Shown in pieces: positions 15,804 to 24,760 of a DNA stretch of 50,793 bases. Location of the stretch: contig DAOSJI010000008.1 in the NCBI GenBank assembly GCA_035367155.1, positions 1 to 50,793 on the forward strand, given 5' to 3'. Each line of letters starts with the position of its first letter. The stretch's first letter is position 1. The notes under the pieces are model-generated. The model did no database searches and had not been told where the DNA came from. It worked only from the letters and a program-made list of their open reading frames with translations. The translations under genes and the position numbers were made by a program. The DNA comes from JAAYSA01 sp035367155. Its GTDB lineage: Bacteria > Bacillota_I > Bacilli_A > RFN20 > CAG-826.

Positions 15804-17423
15804 ATGATTAAAAAGAAAACAGCAAGAACCTTATTATTAGGTTTAACAACTATTATGCTTTTAAGTGGATGCCGTCTTATCGGAGCTCTTTGGCCATCTT
15901 CTTCAAGTAGCGAAGATGATCCAACTAGCACTACTTCATCCACTTCAACGACAACAAGTATAACTACATCGGATCCAACTTCTAGTGAAACACCACCTCC
16001 TAGTAGTGAAACCTCAACAAGTCAAGAACCAGGGGATGGCTATACTAGACCTGGTTATAGTTCTCAAAATTTTAGAGAACTTGCACAGGCTAAAGGATTA
16101 GAGGCGTTAGAATCAACAGGCACTCAAAGTGTTTTAGTTGTACCAGTTGATTTTACTGATTATCGCGCAGCTAGTCAGTTAGGTGGTGCGGCAGCTTCCA
16201 AAAATAGAATTGAAAAATCATTCTTTGGTTCAACGAGTGAAACAGGATGGCATTCAGTTAAGACATACTTTCATGAGAGTAGTTATGGAAAACTTAATGT
16301 AACGGGAGAAGTGCTTCCTTGGTTAAATCTACCTATTTCAAGAGAAGCTTTTAAAACGATTAAGAATTCAAATCCTTCTTATTATGATAATACATACTAT
16401 GTACTTGATAAAATTTAGGAACAATATCCTGATAAAATGAAAGAATATGACAAAGATGGCAACGGATATGTTGATGCTCTCTTTATTGTTTATGCTTGCC
16501 CCACTGATTCAAGTGATCCGGATATGACATTTTGGGCTTATGTTTTTTGGGATATGAGATACTACCCTAATGTAAGCAATCCTGAATTTAATGTGTATGG
16601 CTGGGCTTCATATCACTTTATGGATGATGCTCCTTATATTCCATCCACAACAACCAAAGCATATGACATTGATGCTCATACATATATTCATGAATTTGGA
16701 CACATTTTAGGACTTGATGATTACTACAACTATGATGGTTTTGGCACTGGTTATCCAAATATGAGTGGTGGTATTGATATGCAAGCATTTAATATTATCG
16801 ATCATAATATGTATAGTAAGTTTGGACTACAATGGGCTCACCCGTACGTTATAAATGATACGACATCAATTAACCTAAAACCGGCACATTCTTCAGGTGA
16901 ATTCATTATTATTCAAGATGATTATTTTGGTTCAGCTTTTGATGAATATATTCTAATTGAGTATTATCAACCTAAAGGTCTTAATTATATGGATTCTACT
17001 ATTGGATATAGTAATGGTGTAAGTGGGCACTCATTAAATGGAGTCCGCATTTGGCATGTGGATAGTAGAATGTTTCTCTTTAATGCTAGTTATAACCCAA
17101 TAAGTTACGATCAAGTTCAATATATTAAGGATTTTGATGGAAATAGTTTCACTGCTATTGGTCCTTCTAACACTCCATCTCGATCAATTTATAACGATGT
17201 TTACTGCCTTCATTTACTTGAAAGCACAGGTATTAACACATTTAAAGATGGTGGAATTGCTAGTGATGTAACTTTATTTAAACAAGGTCAAACATTTACT
17301 CCAACAACCACATTCTTTAAATACGGCAATAAATTTAATAGCCAAAAAACTATTGGTTACACAATTTCAATTGGCCAAATGACAAATCAAGAGGTTGTTA
17401 TAAACATTACAAAAACGGCCTAA
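15804..17423 (+). pseudogene. M6-like metalloprotease lipoprotein, copy 2, interrupted by an in-frame TAG
   Basis: One continuous frame of 539 codons apart from a single TAG at 16416-16418 (codon 205). The first part is a lipoprotein (lipobox LLSGC, Cys about residue 23) with a long Ser/Thr/Pro-rich linker (about residues 32-75) absent from copies 1 and 3, followed by the start of the M6 domain. The second part resumes in frame with EQYPDKMKEYDKDGNGYVDALF and carries the catalytic HEFGHILGLDDYY at codons 296-308. Aligned with copy 3 the stop replaces a Lys, one base away (AAG to TAG). Without readthrough the product lacks its active site. TAG ends 11 other genes here, so reassignment is unlikely; nonsense mutation, readthrough or a sequence error are the options. 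Confidence 0.8.
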
Positions 17424-17434
17424 AGGAGACAAAA

Positions 17435-18988
17435 TTGGCGGATAATAGAAATAGAAACCGGGGTCTACTTAGTGTATTATTTTTACTAGCATTATCAAGC
17501 TGTAAGGGTTTAATTTTTAAATTTCATCCTTACGAATATAAGATAATGCCAAAAGAAGATGTTGCTCTTGTAGATAATGGGGTCTATTATAAACCAAATT
17601 CATTCGCTAAATCTTATGAAGATGTATTTCGTTCTCATCCAGTTAAGGCTAGAAAACGAATTAATTTAGATGTAAAAGGTGATGTTAATTTACTAGTATT
17701 ACCAGTTGAATTTAGTGATTATAAAGCTGATTTACTTGATGGTAATAACGGTGAAGATGCACATAAAATTATTCAAAATGCATTTTTTGGCAAAGAAGAA
17801 GTGACGCAATGGCATTCCGTTGCGTCCTTTTACGATGCTTCAAGTTATGGAAAATTAAAAATTAGGGGAGAAGTTGCTCCTTGGTTTGAATTAGATGAAG
17901 ACTATTCGATTGCTAAAATTAATGATCCTGCAAATATAGGAAAAGACAAACAAACAATTACAAAAGAGATCCTTCGTCGTGCAGTCGCTCATTACAAAAG
18001 AGAAAACCCTGATAAAATCTCAAATTTTGATTTAAACAATGATGGAGTTATTGATGCGGTTTATTTAATTTATACTCATCCTATTAAGATAAACCGTGAT
18101 GAAACAACTAGTTTATTTTGGGCTTATTCAGCTTTTGATAACATGGATAGCCATAATGTTGAACTTGAAGGCCCACCACCTTATGCAAACGCATATAGCT
18201 GGAGTTCATTTGAATTTATGAGGGTTAATAACAGTTTATTTAAAAATAAACCAGATGCTCATGCATATATTCATGAATCTGGTCATCTTCTTGGGTTACC
18301 AGATTATTACAACACAAACTTAAATAGTAAAGATAATCCTCTTGGAGGTTTTGATTTGATGGATTATACCGTTGGAGATCACACCGGTTTATCAAAGATG
18401 TTTTTAGATTGGACTTATCCGCATGTTATTACTGGACCAGGCGAGATTACACTGCGTCCTTTTACAAAGACTGGTGATCTTGCCCTAGTTACAAATAATT
18501 GGAACGGATCGGCAGTTGATGAATATTTACTCCTTGAATTTTACGCTCCAATTGGACTAAACCGGCTTGATTCTTTTATTAATACAACCTTTAATTTACC
18601 ATCAGATTTTGGTCTAAAAGTTTATCATGTTGATGCTAGAACAATCTTTGTTGATCAAAGTAGTACGCCGTATACCTTCTATTATTCTAATGGTCAGGAA
18701 AGACCAGAAAATCTTTTAGAAGAACTTGCTCATTCAAATAGTGATGCTGGTCCATTTAAAGGTAAATTTACTGGTATACCTCTTTATAAATTACTTGAAG
18801 CAAGTGGAGAAAATACATTTGTTAATGGGGAAAAAGCGACTAATGAAACATTATTTAAAGATGGACTTGTTTTTGGTCGTGATGTTTTTGCTGACTTTAG
18901 CTTTAACTCAAAAGGTGATCTTCCATTTAACTTCGAAGTAGTTAAAATTACCAAAGATAGTATTACAATTCGTTTTACCTCTCATTAG
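17435..18988 (+). CDS. M6-like metalloprotease lipoprotein, copy 3
   Basis: A 517-residue surface lipoprotein of the same family as the two preceding genes. The signal region GLLSVLFLLALSSCKG places the lipid Cys near residue 23. The calcium-loop-like block is FDLNNDGVIDAVYLIY, and the catalytic signature HESGHLLGLPDYY is at residues 280-292; the position after GL is Pro rather than Asp, with Asp next. It starts with TTG at 17435, supported by AAAGGAG 6 nt upstream overlapping the stop of copy 2; no better in-frame start with a signal peptide exists. It is the last gene of the operon. Divergence from copies 1 and 2 is high, pointing to an old duplication or distinct substrates. Confidence 0.83.
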   Translation: MADNRNRNRGLLSVLFLLALSSCKGLIFKFHPYEYKIMPKEDVALVDNGVYYKPNSFAKSYEDVFRSHPVKARKRINLDVKGDVNLLVLPVEFSDYKADLLDGNNGEDAHKIIQNAFFGKEEVTQWHSVASFYDASSYGKLKIRGEVAPWFELDEDYSIAKINDPANIGKDKQTITKEILRRAVAHYKRENPDKISNFDLNNDGVIDAVYLIYTHPIKINRDETTSLFWAYSAFDNMDSHNVELEGPPPYANAYSWSSFEFMRVNNSLFKNKPDAHAYIHESGHLLGLPDYYNTNLNSKDNPLGGFDLMDYTVGDHTGLSKMFLDWTYPHVITGPGEITLRPFTKTGDLALVTNNWNGSAVDEYLLLEFYAPIGLNRLDSFINTTFNLPSDFGLKVYHVDARTIFVDQSSTPYTFYYSNGQERPENLLEELAHSNSDAGPFKGKFTGIPLYKLLEASGENTFVNGEKATNETLFKDGLVFGRDVFADFSFNSKGDLPFNFEVVKITKDSITIRFTSH

Positions 18989-19023
18989 AGAGGTCATTTA
19001 TATAAAAAAAGTATATTTTATGC

Positions 19024-19052
19024 TTGACACTTCGCCTACGTGCGTATAGAAT
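19024..19052 (+). promoter_or_regulatory. Strong promoter of rpsL-rpsG-fusA
   Basis: Perfect TTGACA (19024-19029), 17 nt spacer, then TAGAAT (19047-19052). This is the best -35 match in the window together with the rRNA promoter. Predicted start is near 19059, at the base of the structured leader. Confidence 0.85.
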
Positions 19053-19057
19053 AATTG

Positions 19058-19122
19058 AGCGTGTGACCTGAAGGGTCGTTTTTTAAGGAAAACCTATGAT
19101 ACACCCGGATGTGTGGCACGCT
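19058..19122 (+). promoter_or_regulatory. Structured 5' leader of rpsL (three-way junction)
   Basis: AGCGTG (19058-19063) pairs with CACGCT (19117-19122), closing a domain with two inner hairpins: GACC/GGTC at 19065-19077 and ACAC/GTGT at 19101-19114. The leader begins at the predicted transcription start and ends 38 nt before rpsL. The same plan (GCGTC/GACGC enclosing two hairpins) is seen at the start of the rRNA transcript. A ribosomal-protein or growth-rate control element is plausible, but I do not recognise a described family. Confidence 0.5.
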
Positions 19123-19160
19123 AAACAAATTAAATTAATTATTAGAGAAAGGAGAGCATT

Positions 19161-19580
19161 ATGCCTACAATTAATCAACTCGTTCGCCAAGGACGAAAAT
19201 CACTCGTTGTTAAAAGTAAATCACCAGCTTTAAATGTGCGTTGGAATTCACTTAAAAGACGGTCAGTCGAACAAAGCTCACCACAAAAGCGCGGTGTATG
19301 TACTCGTGTTGGCACATTAACGCCTAAAAAGCCAAACTCCGCGTTACGTAAATATGCTCGGGTTCGTCTTTCCAATGGCCATGAAGTTACGGCTTATATC
19401 GGTGGAGAAGGACATAACCTCCAAGAACATAGTACCGTTTTAATTCGCGGTGGTCGTGTAAAAGACCTACCAGGTGTTCGCTATCATATTGTACGCGGAA
19501 CACTTGATACCGCTGGCGTTCATGATAGACGTCAAAGCCGCAGTCAATACGGCACTAAAAAACCACAATCTCACGAATAA
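19161..19580 (+). CDS. rpsL: 30S ribosomal protein S12
   Basis: S12 lies at the decoding centre and controls tRNA selection accuracy. The 139 residues include PTINQLVRQGR, CTRVGTLTPKKPNSALRKYARVRLSNG and the GRVKDLPGVRYHIVRG block. The Lys residues in TPKKPNS and GRVKDLPG, where streptomycin-resistance mutations fall, are the wild-type form. It ends with tandem in-frame stops TAA TGA, the only TGA seen at a gene end and only as a backup. It leads the rpsL-rpsG-fusA transcript. Confidence 0.97.
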   Translation: MPTINQLVRQGRKSLVVKSKSPALNVRWNSLKRRSVEQSSPQKRGVCTRVGTLTPKKPNSALRKYARVRLSNGHEVTAYIGGEGHNLQEHSTVLIRGGRVKDLPGVRYHIVRGTLDTAGVHDRRQSRSQYGTKKPQSHE

Positions 19581-19622
19581 TGATTGGTATATGATCCAAA
19601 ACTAAAGGAAGGAGGAAACGAT

Positions 19623-20093
19623 ATGCCACGTAAAGGAAAAATCGCAAAACGAGAAGTTTTACCTGATCCACTACATAACTCCAAAATCGTTACCCGTTTA
19701 ATCAACAAAATTATGTTTGATGGAAAACGCGGAACTGCCCAAACGATTTTATATAATGCGTTTGATCGCATCGAAAAGAAAACAGGCCAACCCGCAATGG
19801 ACGTTTTTGCTACTGCAATTAGCAACATCATGCCAGAAGTAGAATTAAAAGTTCGCCGTGTTGGGGGACAAAACTATCAAGTTCCTGTAGAAGTAAGTGC
19901 TGAACGCAAACAAACATTAGGATTACGTTGGTTAGTTAATTATTCACGTTTACGTAGTGAAAAAACGATGGAAGAAAAACTAGCTGCTGAAATTATCGAT
20001 GCTGCTAATGGCACCGGTGCATCAGTTAAAAGACGTGATGATACACATAAAATGGCAGAAGCTAATAAAGCTTATGCTCACTATCGATACTAG
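19623..20093 (+). CDS. rpsG: 30S ribosomal protein S7
   Basis: S7 organises the 3' major domain of 16S rRNA in the small-subunit head. The 156-residue length is exactly that of the family, with PRKGKIAKREVLPDPLHNSKIVTRLIN at the N-terminus, GGQNYQVPVEVSAERKQTLGLRWLV and the C-terminal KRRDDTHKMAEANKAYAHYRY. ATG 19623 follows AAGGAGG; an upstream in-frame start at 19584 would add 13 residues not found in S7. It ends with TAG, which overlaps the ribosome-binding site of fusA. Confidence 0.97.
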   Translation: MPRKGKIAKREVLPDPLHNSKIVTRLINKIMFDGKRGTAQTILYNAFDRIEKKTGQPAMDVFATAISNIMPEVELKVRRVGGQNYQVPVEVSAERKQTLGLRWLVNYSRLRSEKTMEEKLAAEIIDAANGTGASVKRRDDTHKMAEANKAYAHYRY

Positions 20094-20101
20094 GAGAATT
20101 T

Positions 20102-22186
20102 ATGTCTGATTCTTATAAAATCACCCTAGAAAATACGCGCAATATAGGTATTATGGCCCATATTGATGCCGGAAAAACGACGACAACCGAGCGTATTCTT
20201 TTCTATACCGGTCGAATTCATAAAGTTGGTGAAACCCATGAAGGTGCCGCCACGATGGACTGGATGAAACAAGAGCAAGAACGCGGTATTACGATTACAA
20301 GTGCTGCAACAACTGCTTTTTGGAAAGGAACAAGAATCAATATCATTGATACGCCTGGTCACGTCGATTTTACCGTTGAAGTCGAAAGATCATTACGGGT
20401 TCTAGATGGAGCCGTAACCGTTTTAGATGCTAAAAGCGGTGTTGAACCTCAAACTGAAACAGTTTGGAGACAAGGAACTAAATATAATGTTCCCCGCATT
20501 GTCTTAGTAAATAAAATGGATGCTATTGGTGCTGATTTCATGATGAGCATTGATACAATGCACACTCGTTTAGCAGCAAATGCTAAACCAGTACAATTTC
20601 CAATTGGTGCTGAAAACAATTTCACTGGTATTGTCGATATAATTAAAATGGAAGCTTGGGATTATGAAAATGAAACTAAAGATGGTCCAACTTTAATCCC
20701 AGTTCCGCAAGATTTAGTCGAAAAATGCACAGTTTTAAGACAAGACCTTATTGAAACTATCGCTGCTTTTGATGATGATTTCATGCTAAAAGTTTTAGAA
20801 GGCGAAGAACTAACTGTCGAAGAAATAAAAGCAGTTATTAGAAAAGCAGTGTTAACAGGAACTTTCTTCCCTGTCTTTGTTGGATCTGCTTATAAAAACA
20901 AAGGTATTCAACTCCTTCTTGATGGAGTAGTTGATTATCTCCCAAGTCCTTTAGATATCGATGGCTTTAAAGCAGAGCGCATGGATGGTACCCAATTTTT
21001 ACTCCATAGCGATGAAGAAGGCCCACTTGCAGCTCTTGCATTTAAAATAGCGACCGATCCTTTCATTGGTCGCCTCGCTTATGTTCGAGTCTATTCAGGA
21101 ACTTTAAAAGCAGGAAGCTATGTACTTAATTCAACAAAAGGGACCAAAGAAAGAATCGGTCGCCTTGTCTTAATGCATTCAAATCACCGTGAAGAAGTTA
21201 ATGAACTTAAAGCTGGAGATATTGGTGCAGTTGTAGGTTTTAAAAACACAACAACTGGCGATACCATCTGCCATCCAGACCGTAAAATCATTCTTGAAAG
21301 AATGGAATTTCCAGAACCTGTTATTGAAGAAGCGATTGAGCCTAAAACAAAGGTTGATCAAGAAAAAATGACAATAGGTTTACAAAAACTAGCAGAAGAA
21401 GATCCGACTTTCCGCGTTCATACGAATCCTGAAAGCGGACAGACGATCATTGCTGGTGTTGGCGAATTACATTTAGATGTTCTTGTTGACCGTTTGCGAC
21501 GTGAATTTGGCGTTGATGTAAATGTTGGTGCCCCGCAAGTTGGTTATAGGGAAACTATTAAGAAAACAGCTGAGGTTGAAGGCAAGTATGTGCGTCAATC
21601 TGGAGGTCGCGGTCAATATGGTCATGTTTGGATTCGTTTTGAACCAAATCCAGGAAAAGGCTTTGAATTTGCCGAGGAAATCGTTGGCGGAACTGTTCCA
21701 AAAGAGTATATTAAGCCAACGGGTGAAGGCTTAAAAGATAGTCTAGATCGTGGTCTAATTGCAGGCTATCCAGTTATTGATTTAAAGGCCACCCTATTTG
21801 ATGGCAGTTATCACGAAGTTGATAGTTCAGAATCAGCTTTTAAAATCGCAGCTTCTCTTGCATTAAAGGAAGCAGCAAAAAAATGTGAACCAGTTTTACT
21901 TGAACCAATTATGAAAGTTGAAATTACGGTTCCAGAACAATATTATGGCGATGTTTTAGGTGATATCGCCCGTCGTCGAGGCAATATGACTGGTGAGACA
22001 CAGCGCGGAAATGCTAAGGTTATTGATGCAGAAGTGCCCTTAAGTGAAATGTTTGGTTATGTTACAGACTTAAGAAGTTACACACAAGGTCGCGGAAACT
22101 ATTCAATGCAATTTAGTCATTACGGCGAATGTCCAAAAGCAGTTGCAGATGATGTAATTAAAAAAGCGGGATTTATCAACCGCTAA
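20102..22186 (+). CDS. fusA: Elongation factor G
   Basis: GTPase that drives tRNA-mRNA translocation and, with RRF, ribosome recycling. The 694 residues have the G motifs AHIDAGKTTTTER (G1), GITITSAATT (G2), DTPGHVDF (G3) and VNKMD (G4) in the first 150 residues, and the domain IV loop region GRGQYGHVWIRFEP near residue 500. The C-terminal domain (FGYVTDLRSYTQGRGNYSMQFSHY) is intact. The start codon lies 8 nt after rpsG with AGGAG overlapping the rpsG stop, suggesting translational coupling. Confidence 0.98.
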   Translation: MSDSYKITLENTRNIGIMAHIDAGKTTTTERILFYTGRIHKVGETHEGAATMDWMKQEQERGITITSAATTAFWKGTRINIIDTPGHVDFTVEVERSLRVLDGAVTVLDAKSGVEPQTETVWRQGTKYNVPRIVLVNKMDAIGADFMMSIDTMHTRLAANAKPVQFPIGAENNFTGIVDIIKMEAWDYENETKDGPTLIPVPQDLVEKCTVLRQDLIETIAAFDDDFMLKVLEGEELTVEEIKAVIRKAVLTGTFFPVFVGSAYKNKGIQLLLDGVVDYLPSPLDIDGFKAERMDGTQFLLHSDEEGPLAALAFKIATDPFIGRLAYVRVYSGTLKAGSYVLNSTKGTKERIGRLVLMHSNHREEVNELKAGDIGAVVGFKNTTTGDTICHPDRKIILERMEFPEPVIEEAIEPKTKVDQEKMTIGLQKLAEEDPTFRVHTNPESGQTIIAGVGELHLDVLVDRLRREFGVDVNVGAPQVGYRETIKKTAEVEGKYVRQSGGRGQYGHVWIRFEPNPGKGFEFAEEIVGGTVPKEYIKPTGEGLKDSLDRGLIAGYPVIDLKATLFDGSYHEVDSSESAFKIAASLALKEAAKKCEPVLLEPIMKVEITVPEQYYGDVLGDIARRRGNMTGETQRGNAKVIDAEVPLSEMFGYVTDLRSYTQGRGNYSMQFSHYGECPKAVADDVIKKAGFINR

Positions 22187-22210
22187 AACATAAAAATAGT
22201 GCAACTATTG

Positions 22211-22239
22211 TTGCAATATTTATAAACTTGCTATAAGAT
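22211..22239 (+). promoter_or_regulatory. Internal promoter of tuf
   Basis: TTGCAA (22211-22216), 17 nt, TAAGAT (22234-22239), in the 109 nt between fusA and tuf. It gives tuf a separate promoter and a leader of about 50 nt with a weak CGTTA/TAACG hairpin. There is no terminator after fusA, so readthrough from the rpsL promoter is also expected. Confidence 0.6.
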
Positions 22240-22295
22240 TAAATCGTTACACTTTGATTTGATTAACGAAATACTAATATGAGGAGGAAAATCAA

Positions 22296-23480
22296 ATGGC
22301 AAAACAAAAATTCGATAGAAGTAAAGTCCACGTTAATATTGGTACCATTGGTCACGTTGACCACGGTAAAACAACTTTAACCGCGGCCATCACCAAAATC
22401 TTAGCAGAACAAGGTGGTGCAGTTGCGAAGGCATACGAACAAATCGACTCCGCACCAGAAGAAAAAGCACGCGGAATTACGATTAATACCTCGCACATTG
22501 AATATGAAACAGCGACACGGCACTATGCCCACGTCGACTGCCCAGGGCACGCTGACTATGTTAAAAACATGATTACCGGTGCAGCCCAAATGGACGGAGC
22601 GATCTTAGTCGTCGCAGCGACCGATGGCGTTATGCCACAAACCCGTGAACACATTCTCCTTGCTCGCCAAGTTGGTGTTCCTTGTGTCGTCGTTTACTTA
22701 AACAAAACCGACTTAGTTGATGACCCAGAACTCGTTGACATCGTCGAAATGGAAGTTCGTGAACTACTTAGTACATACGGCTTTGATGGTGACAATGCAC
22801 CAGTCGTTCGTGGCTCCGCTCGCTTAGCTCTTGATGGTGATGCAGAAGCTCGTAAGTCAATTCTTGAACTTATGGATGCTGTTGATGCTTATGTTCCAGC
22901 TCCAGTTCGTGACAACGAAAAACCATTCTTACTACCAATTGAAGACGTTATGACAATTTCTGGTCGTGGTACAGTTGTTACTGGTCGTGTTGAACGCGGT
23001 ACAATTAAACTTAATGAACCAGTCGAAATCGTTGGTATCCGTAAAACCAGAAGTACAGTTGTTACTGGTCTAGAAATGTTCCGTAAACTTCTTGACACCG
23101 CTCAAAGTGGTGACAACGTTGGTGTTTTACTTCGTGGCGTTGCACGTGATGAAGTTGAACGCGGACAAGTCTTAGCAGTTCCTGGTTCAGTTAAACCACA
23201 TACAAAATTTACAGCTCATGTCTACGTTTTAAGTAAAGATGAAGGTGGCCGTCATACTGCTTTCTTAAGTAACTATCGTCCACAATTCTACTTTAGAACA
23301 ACCGACATTACTGGTGTTATCACACTTCCAGCAGGAGTTGATATGGTAATGCCTGGTGATACAGTTGAACTTACTGTTGAACTAATTCACCCAATCGCTG
23401 TTGAAAATGGTACCAAGTTCTCAATCCGTGAAGGTGGCAGAACCGTTGGTGCAGGAACAGTTACTGAAATCTTAAAATAA
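22296..23480 (+). CDS. tuf: Elongation factor Tu
   Basis: GTPase that delivers aminoacyl-tRNA to the ribosome. The 394 residues have GHVDHGKTTL (G1), RGITINTSHIEYE (G2), DCPGHADY (G3) and LNKTDLVDD (G4, with Thr where most have Cys or Val). The three-domain architecture is complete, ending GGRTVGAGTVTEILK. The start of the gene uses many C-ending codons (GTC, GAC, AAC, ATC), the strongest codon bias in the window, as expected for the most abundant protein. AGGAGG precedes the ATG and a clear terminator follows. Confidence 0.98.
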   Translation: MAKQKFDRSKVHVNIGTIGHVDHGKTTLTAAITKILAEQGGAVAKAYEQIDSAPEEKARGITINTSHIEYETATRHYAHVDCPGHADYVKNMITGAAQMDGAILVVAATDGVMPQTREHILLARQVGVPCVVVYLNKTDLVDDPELVDIVEMEVRELLSTYGFDGDNAPVVRGSARLALDGDAEARKSILELMDAVDAYVPAPVRDNEKPFLLPIEDVMTISGRGTVVTGRVERGTIKLNEPVEIVGIRKTRSTVVTGLEMFRKLLDTAQSGDNVGVLLRGVARDEVERGQVLAVPGSVKPHTKFTAHVYVLSKDEGGRHTAFLSNYRPQFYFRTTDITGVITLPAGVDMVMPGDTVELTVELIHPIAVENGTKFSIREGGRTVGAGTVTEILK

Positions 23481-23502
23481 GATTCTAACTATTCTAAATA
23501 GC

Positions 23503-23529
23503 AAAGGCTCGTTTACGAGCCTTTTTTTA
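23503..23529 (+). terminator. Rho-independent terminator after tuf
   Basis: AAAGGCTCG (23503-23511) and CGAGCCTTT (23516-23524) around the loop TTTA, followed by a T-run. Confidence 0.9.
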
Positions 23530-23530
23530 T

Positions 23531-23558
23531 TTGAGTTATCTATTTCTTTTGCTACAAT
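23531..23558 (+). promoter_or_regulatory. Promoter of the RDD gene pair
   Basis: TTGAGT (23531-23536), 16 nt spacer, then an extended -10, TGCTACAAT, with TACAAT at 23553-23558. Transcription would begin about 21 nt before the first RDD gene, whose ribosome-binding site is weak (AGAAAG). Confidence 0.6.
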
Positions 23559-23585
23559 AATAGGTAGCAGAAAGAAAATAATATT

Positions 23586-24758
23586 ATGAAACAAAAAAAA
23601 GAAGTTATTGAAAATAAATTTATAACAGCAGCTCCTTTTGGTCGTCGCTTAGGAGCTTTTGCTTTTGATGCGCTTTTAATGGTTGTAACATTTTTCTTGT
23701 TTTCTGTCATTTTACGACCAATTATGAATGCTGCTGTAGATTTAAAAACTAAGGTTTCGCTTTATGAAGCTAATATGAAAAAAAGTCATCTTGTATATTT
23801 AGATCATCAATTAGATGAAGGTATTCCAATTGAAGAAATCAAAATTACAAGCAATACTATTCAACCTGGCGATTACGCTAAAAGAACATATCTTTTTTAC
23901 ACTGATTTTTTAGCTAACAACTATCCAAAAGAAGATATGTATAGCGAAATTTGGTATATAGTTAATATTTTAAAAATTGATGACGAAGATTCTCTTTTTG
24001 AAGAGTTATTTGTCCTAGAAGAAAATGAAAATAACAGCGAAACTAGCGAATTAACCCCAAAAATACCATACTTTTTATTAAGTGAAGAGCTAAGCGAAGA
24101 GGAACCTACTACTAGCGAAGATACGAGTGTTGAAGATTCTTCTGAAACAGCCGATGTTCCTAGCACTGAGCCAGTTGATCGTTTTGTTCCGCCTAATGTA
24201 GTAATAAAAGATGGTGTTGATGATAAGACCCTAGGACAATTTAATCAAACGATATTTAAAAATGCGATTAGTGAGTTTAATAACTTAACCCCACATCGCG
24301 AAATGCAAATGTATTTAACAATTGAAACATTAAGTAATATTGTTTTAACTACGACGATATTTGTTTTATTAATTCCAATGCTAACTAAAAATGGTCAATC
24401 TTTAGGAAAGATGATCTTTAAGTTATCTATAACAAATCAATATGGTTATCGTATTAAACCGTGGCAGTTAATTGTTCGCTACCTTGCTTTCTTAGTTTTT
24501 GAAATATTCTCATGGTATTTAATACCAATGTTAGGCTTATTTGTTTCGCTCACACTAGCGATATTTAATAAAAAAGGTCGTTCACTTCATGATTTAATTG
24601 CTATGACACGTGTCGTAGATACAAAAACTTCTCAAATTTTTACTACTGTTGAAGAATTTGAAACTGCTGAAAATCTAGCAATTCTTAGTGAAAAAAGACC
24701 AACCCCTGTTAACGAAGAAAATTTTGAAGAAAGATTAGATGAGAGCTCTGGAGCTTAG
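23586..24758 (+). CDS. RDD-family membrane protein with large extracytoplasmic insertion (1)
   Basis: Membrane protein of the RDD family, a group with few known functions (some members are ion antiporters). TM1 starts at FGRRLGAFAFDALLMVVTFFLF with the Arg and Asp of the RDD motif. TM2 (about residues 250-268) and TM3 (about 298-325) flank the family block NGQSLGKMIFKLSITNQYGYRIKPWQLIVRY, and GRSLHDLIAMTRVVDT ends the domain. Between TM1 and TM2 lie about 200 residues, including an acidic Ser/Thr-rich stretch (SEEEPTTSEDTSVEDSSETAD), predicted to face outward. The gene is followed after 2 nt by a second RDD protein. Confidence 0.8.
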   Translation: MKQKKEVIENKFITAAPFGRRLGAFAFDALLMVVTFFLFSVILRPIMNAAVDLKTKVSLYEANMKKSHLVYLDHQLDEGIPIEEIKITSNTIQPGDYAKRTYLFYTDFLANNYPKEDMYSEIWYIVNILKIDDEDSLFEELFVLEENENNSETSELTPKIPYFLLSEELSEEEPTTSEDTSVEDSSETADVPSTEPVDRFVPPNVVIKDGVDDKTLGQFNQTIFKNAISEFNNLTPHREMQMYLTIETLSNIVLTTTIFVLLIPMLTKNGQSLGKMIFKLSITNQYGYRIKPWQLIVRYLAFLVFEIFSWYLIPMLGLFVSLTLAIFNKKGRSLHDLIAMTRVVDTKTSQIFTTVEEFETAENLAILSEKRPTPVNEENFEERLDESSGA

Positions 24759-24760
24759 AA

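Noticed and set aside
15804..16418. Copy 2 protease as two separate genes (15804-16418 and 16437-17423)
   Set aside because: The two parts share one frame, the second has no ribosome-binding site or signal peptide, and together they match the full length of copies 1 and 3.
16416..16418. TAG as a pyrrolysine or other recoded sense codon
   Set aside because: Eleven genes here use TAG as their normal stop, paralogues have Lys at the site, and no pyrrolysine machinery or typical host family is present.
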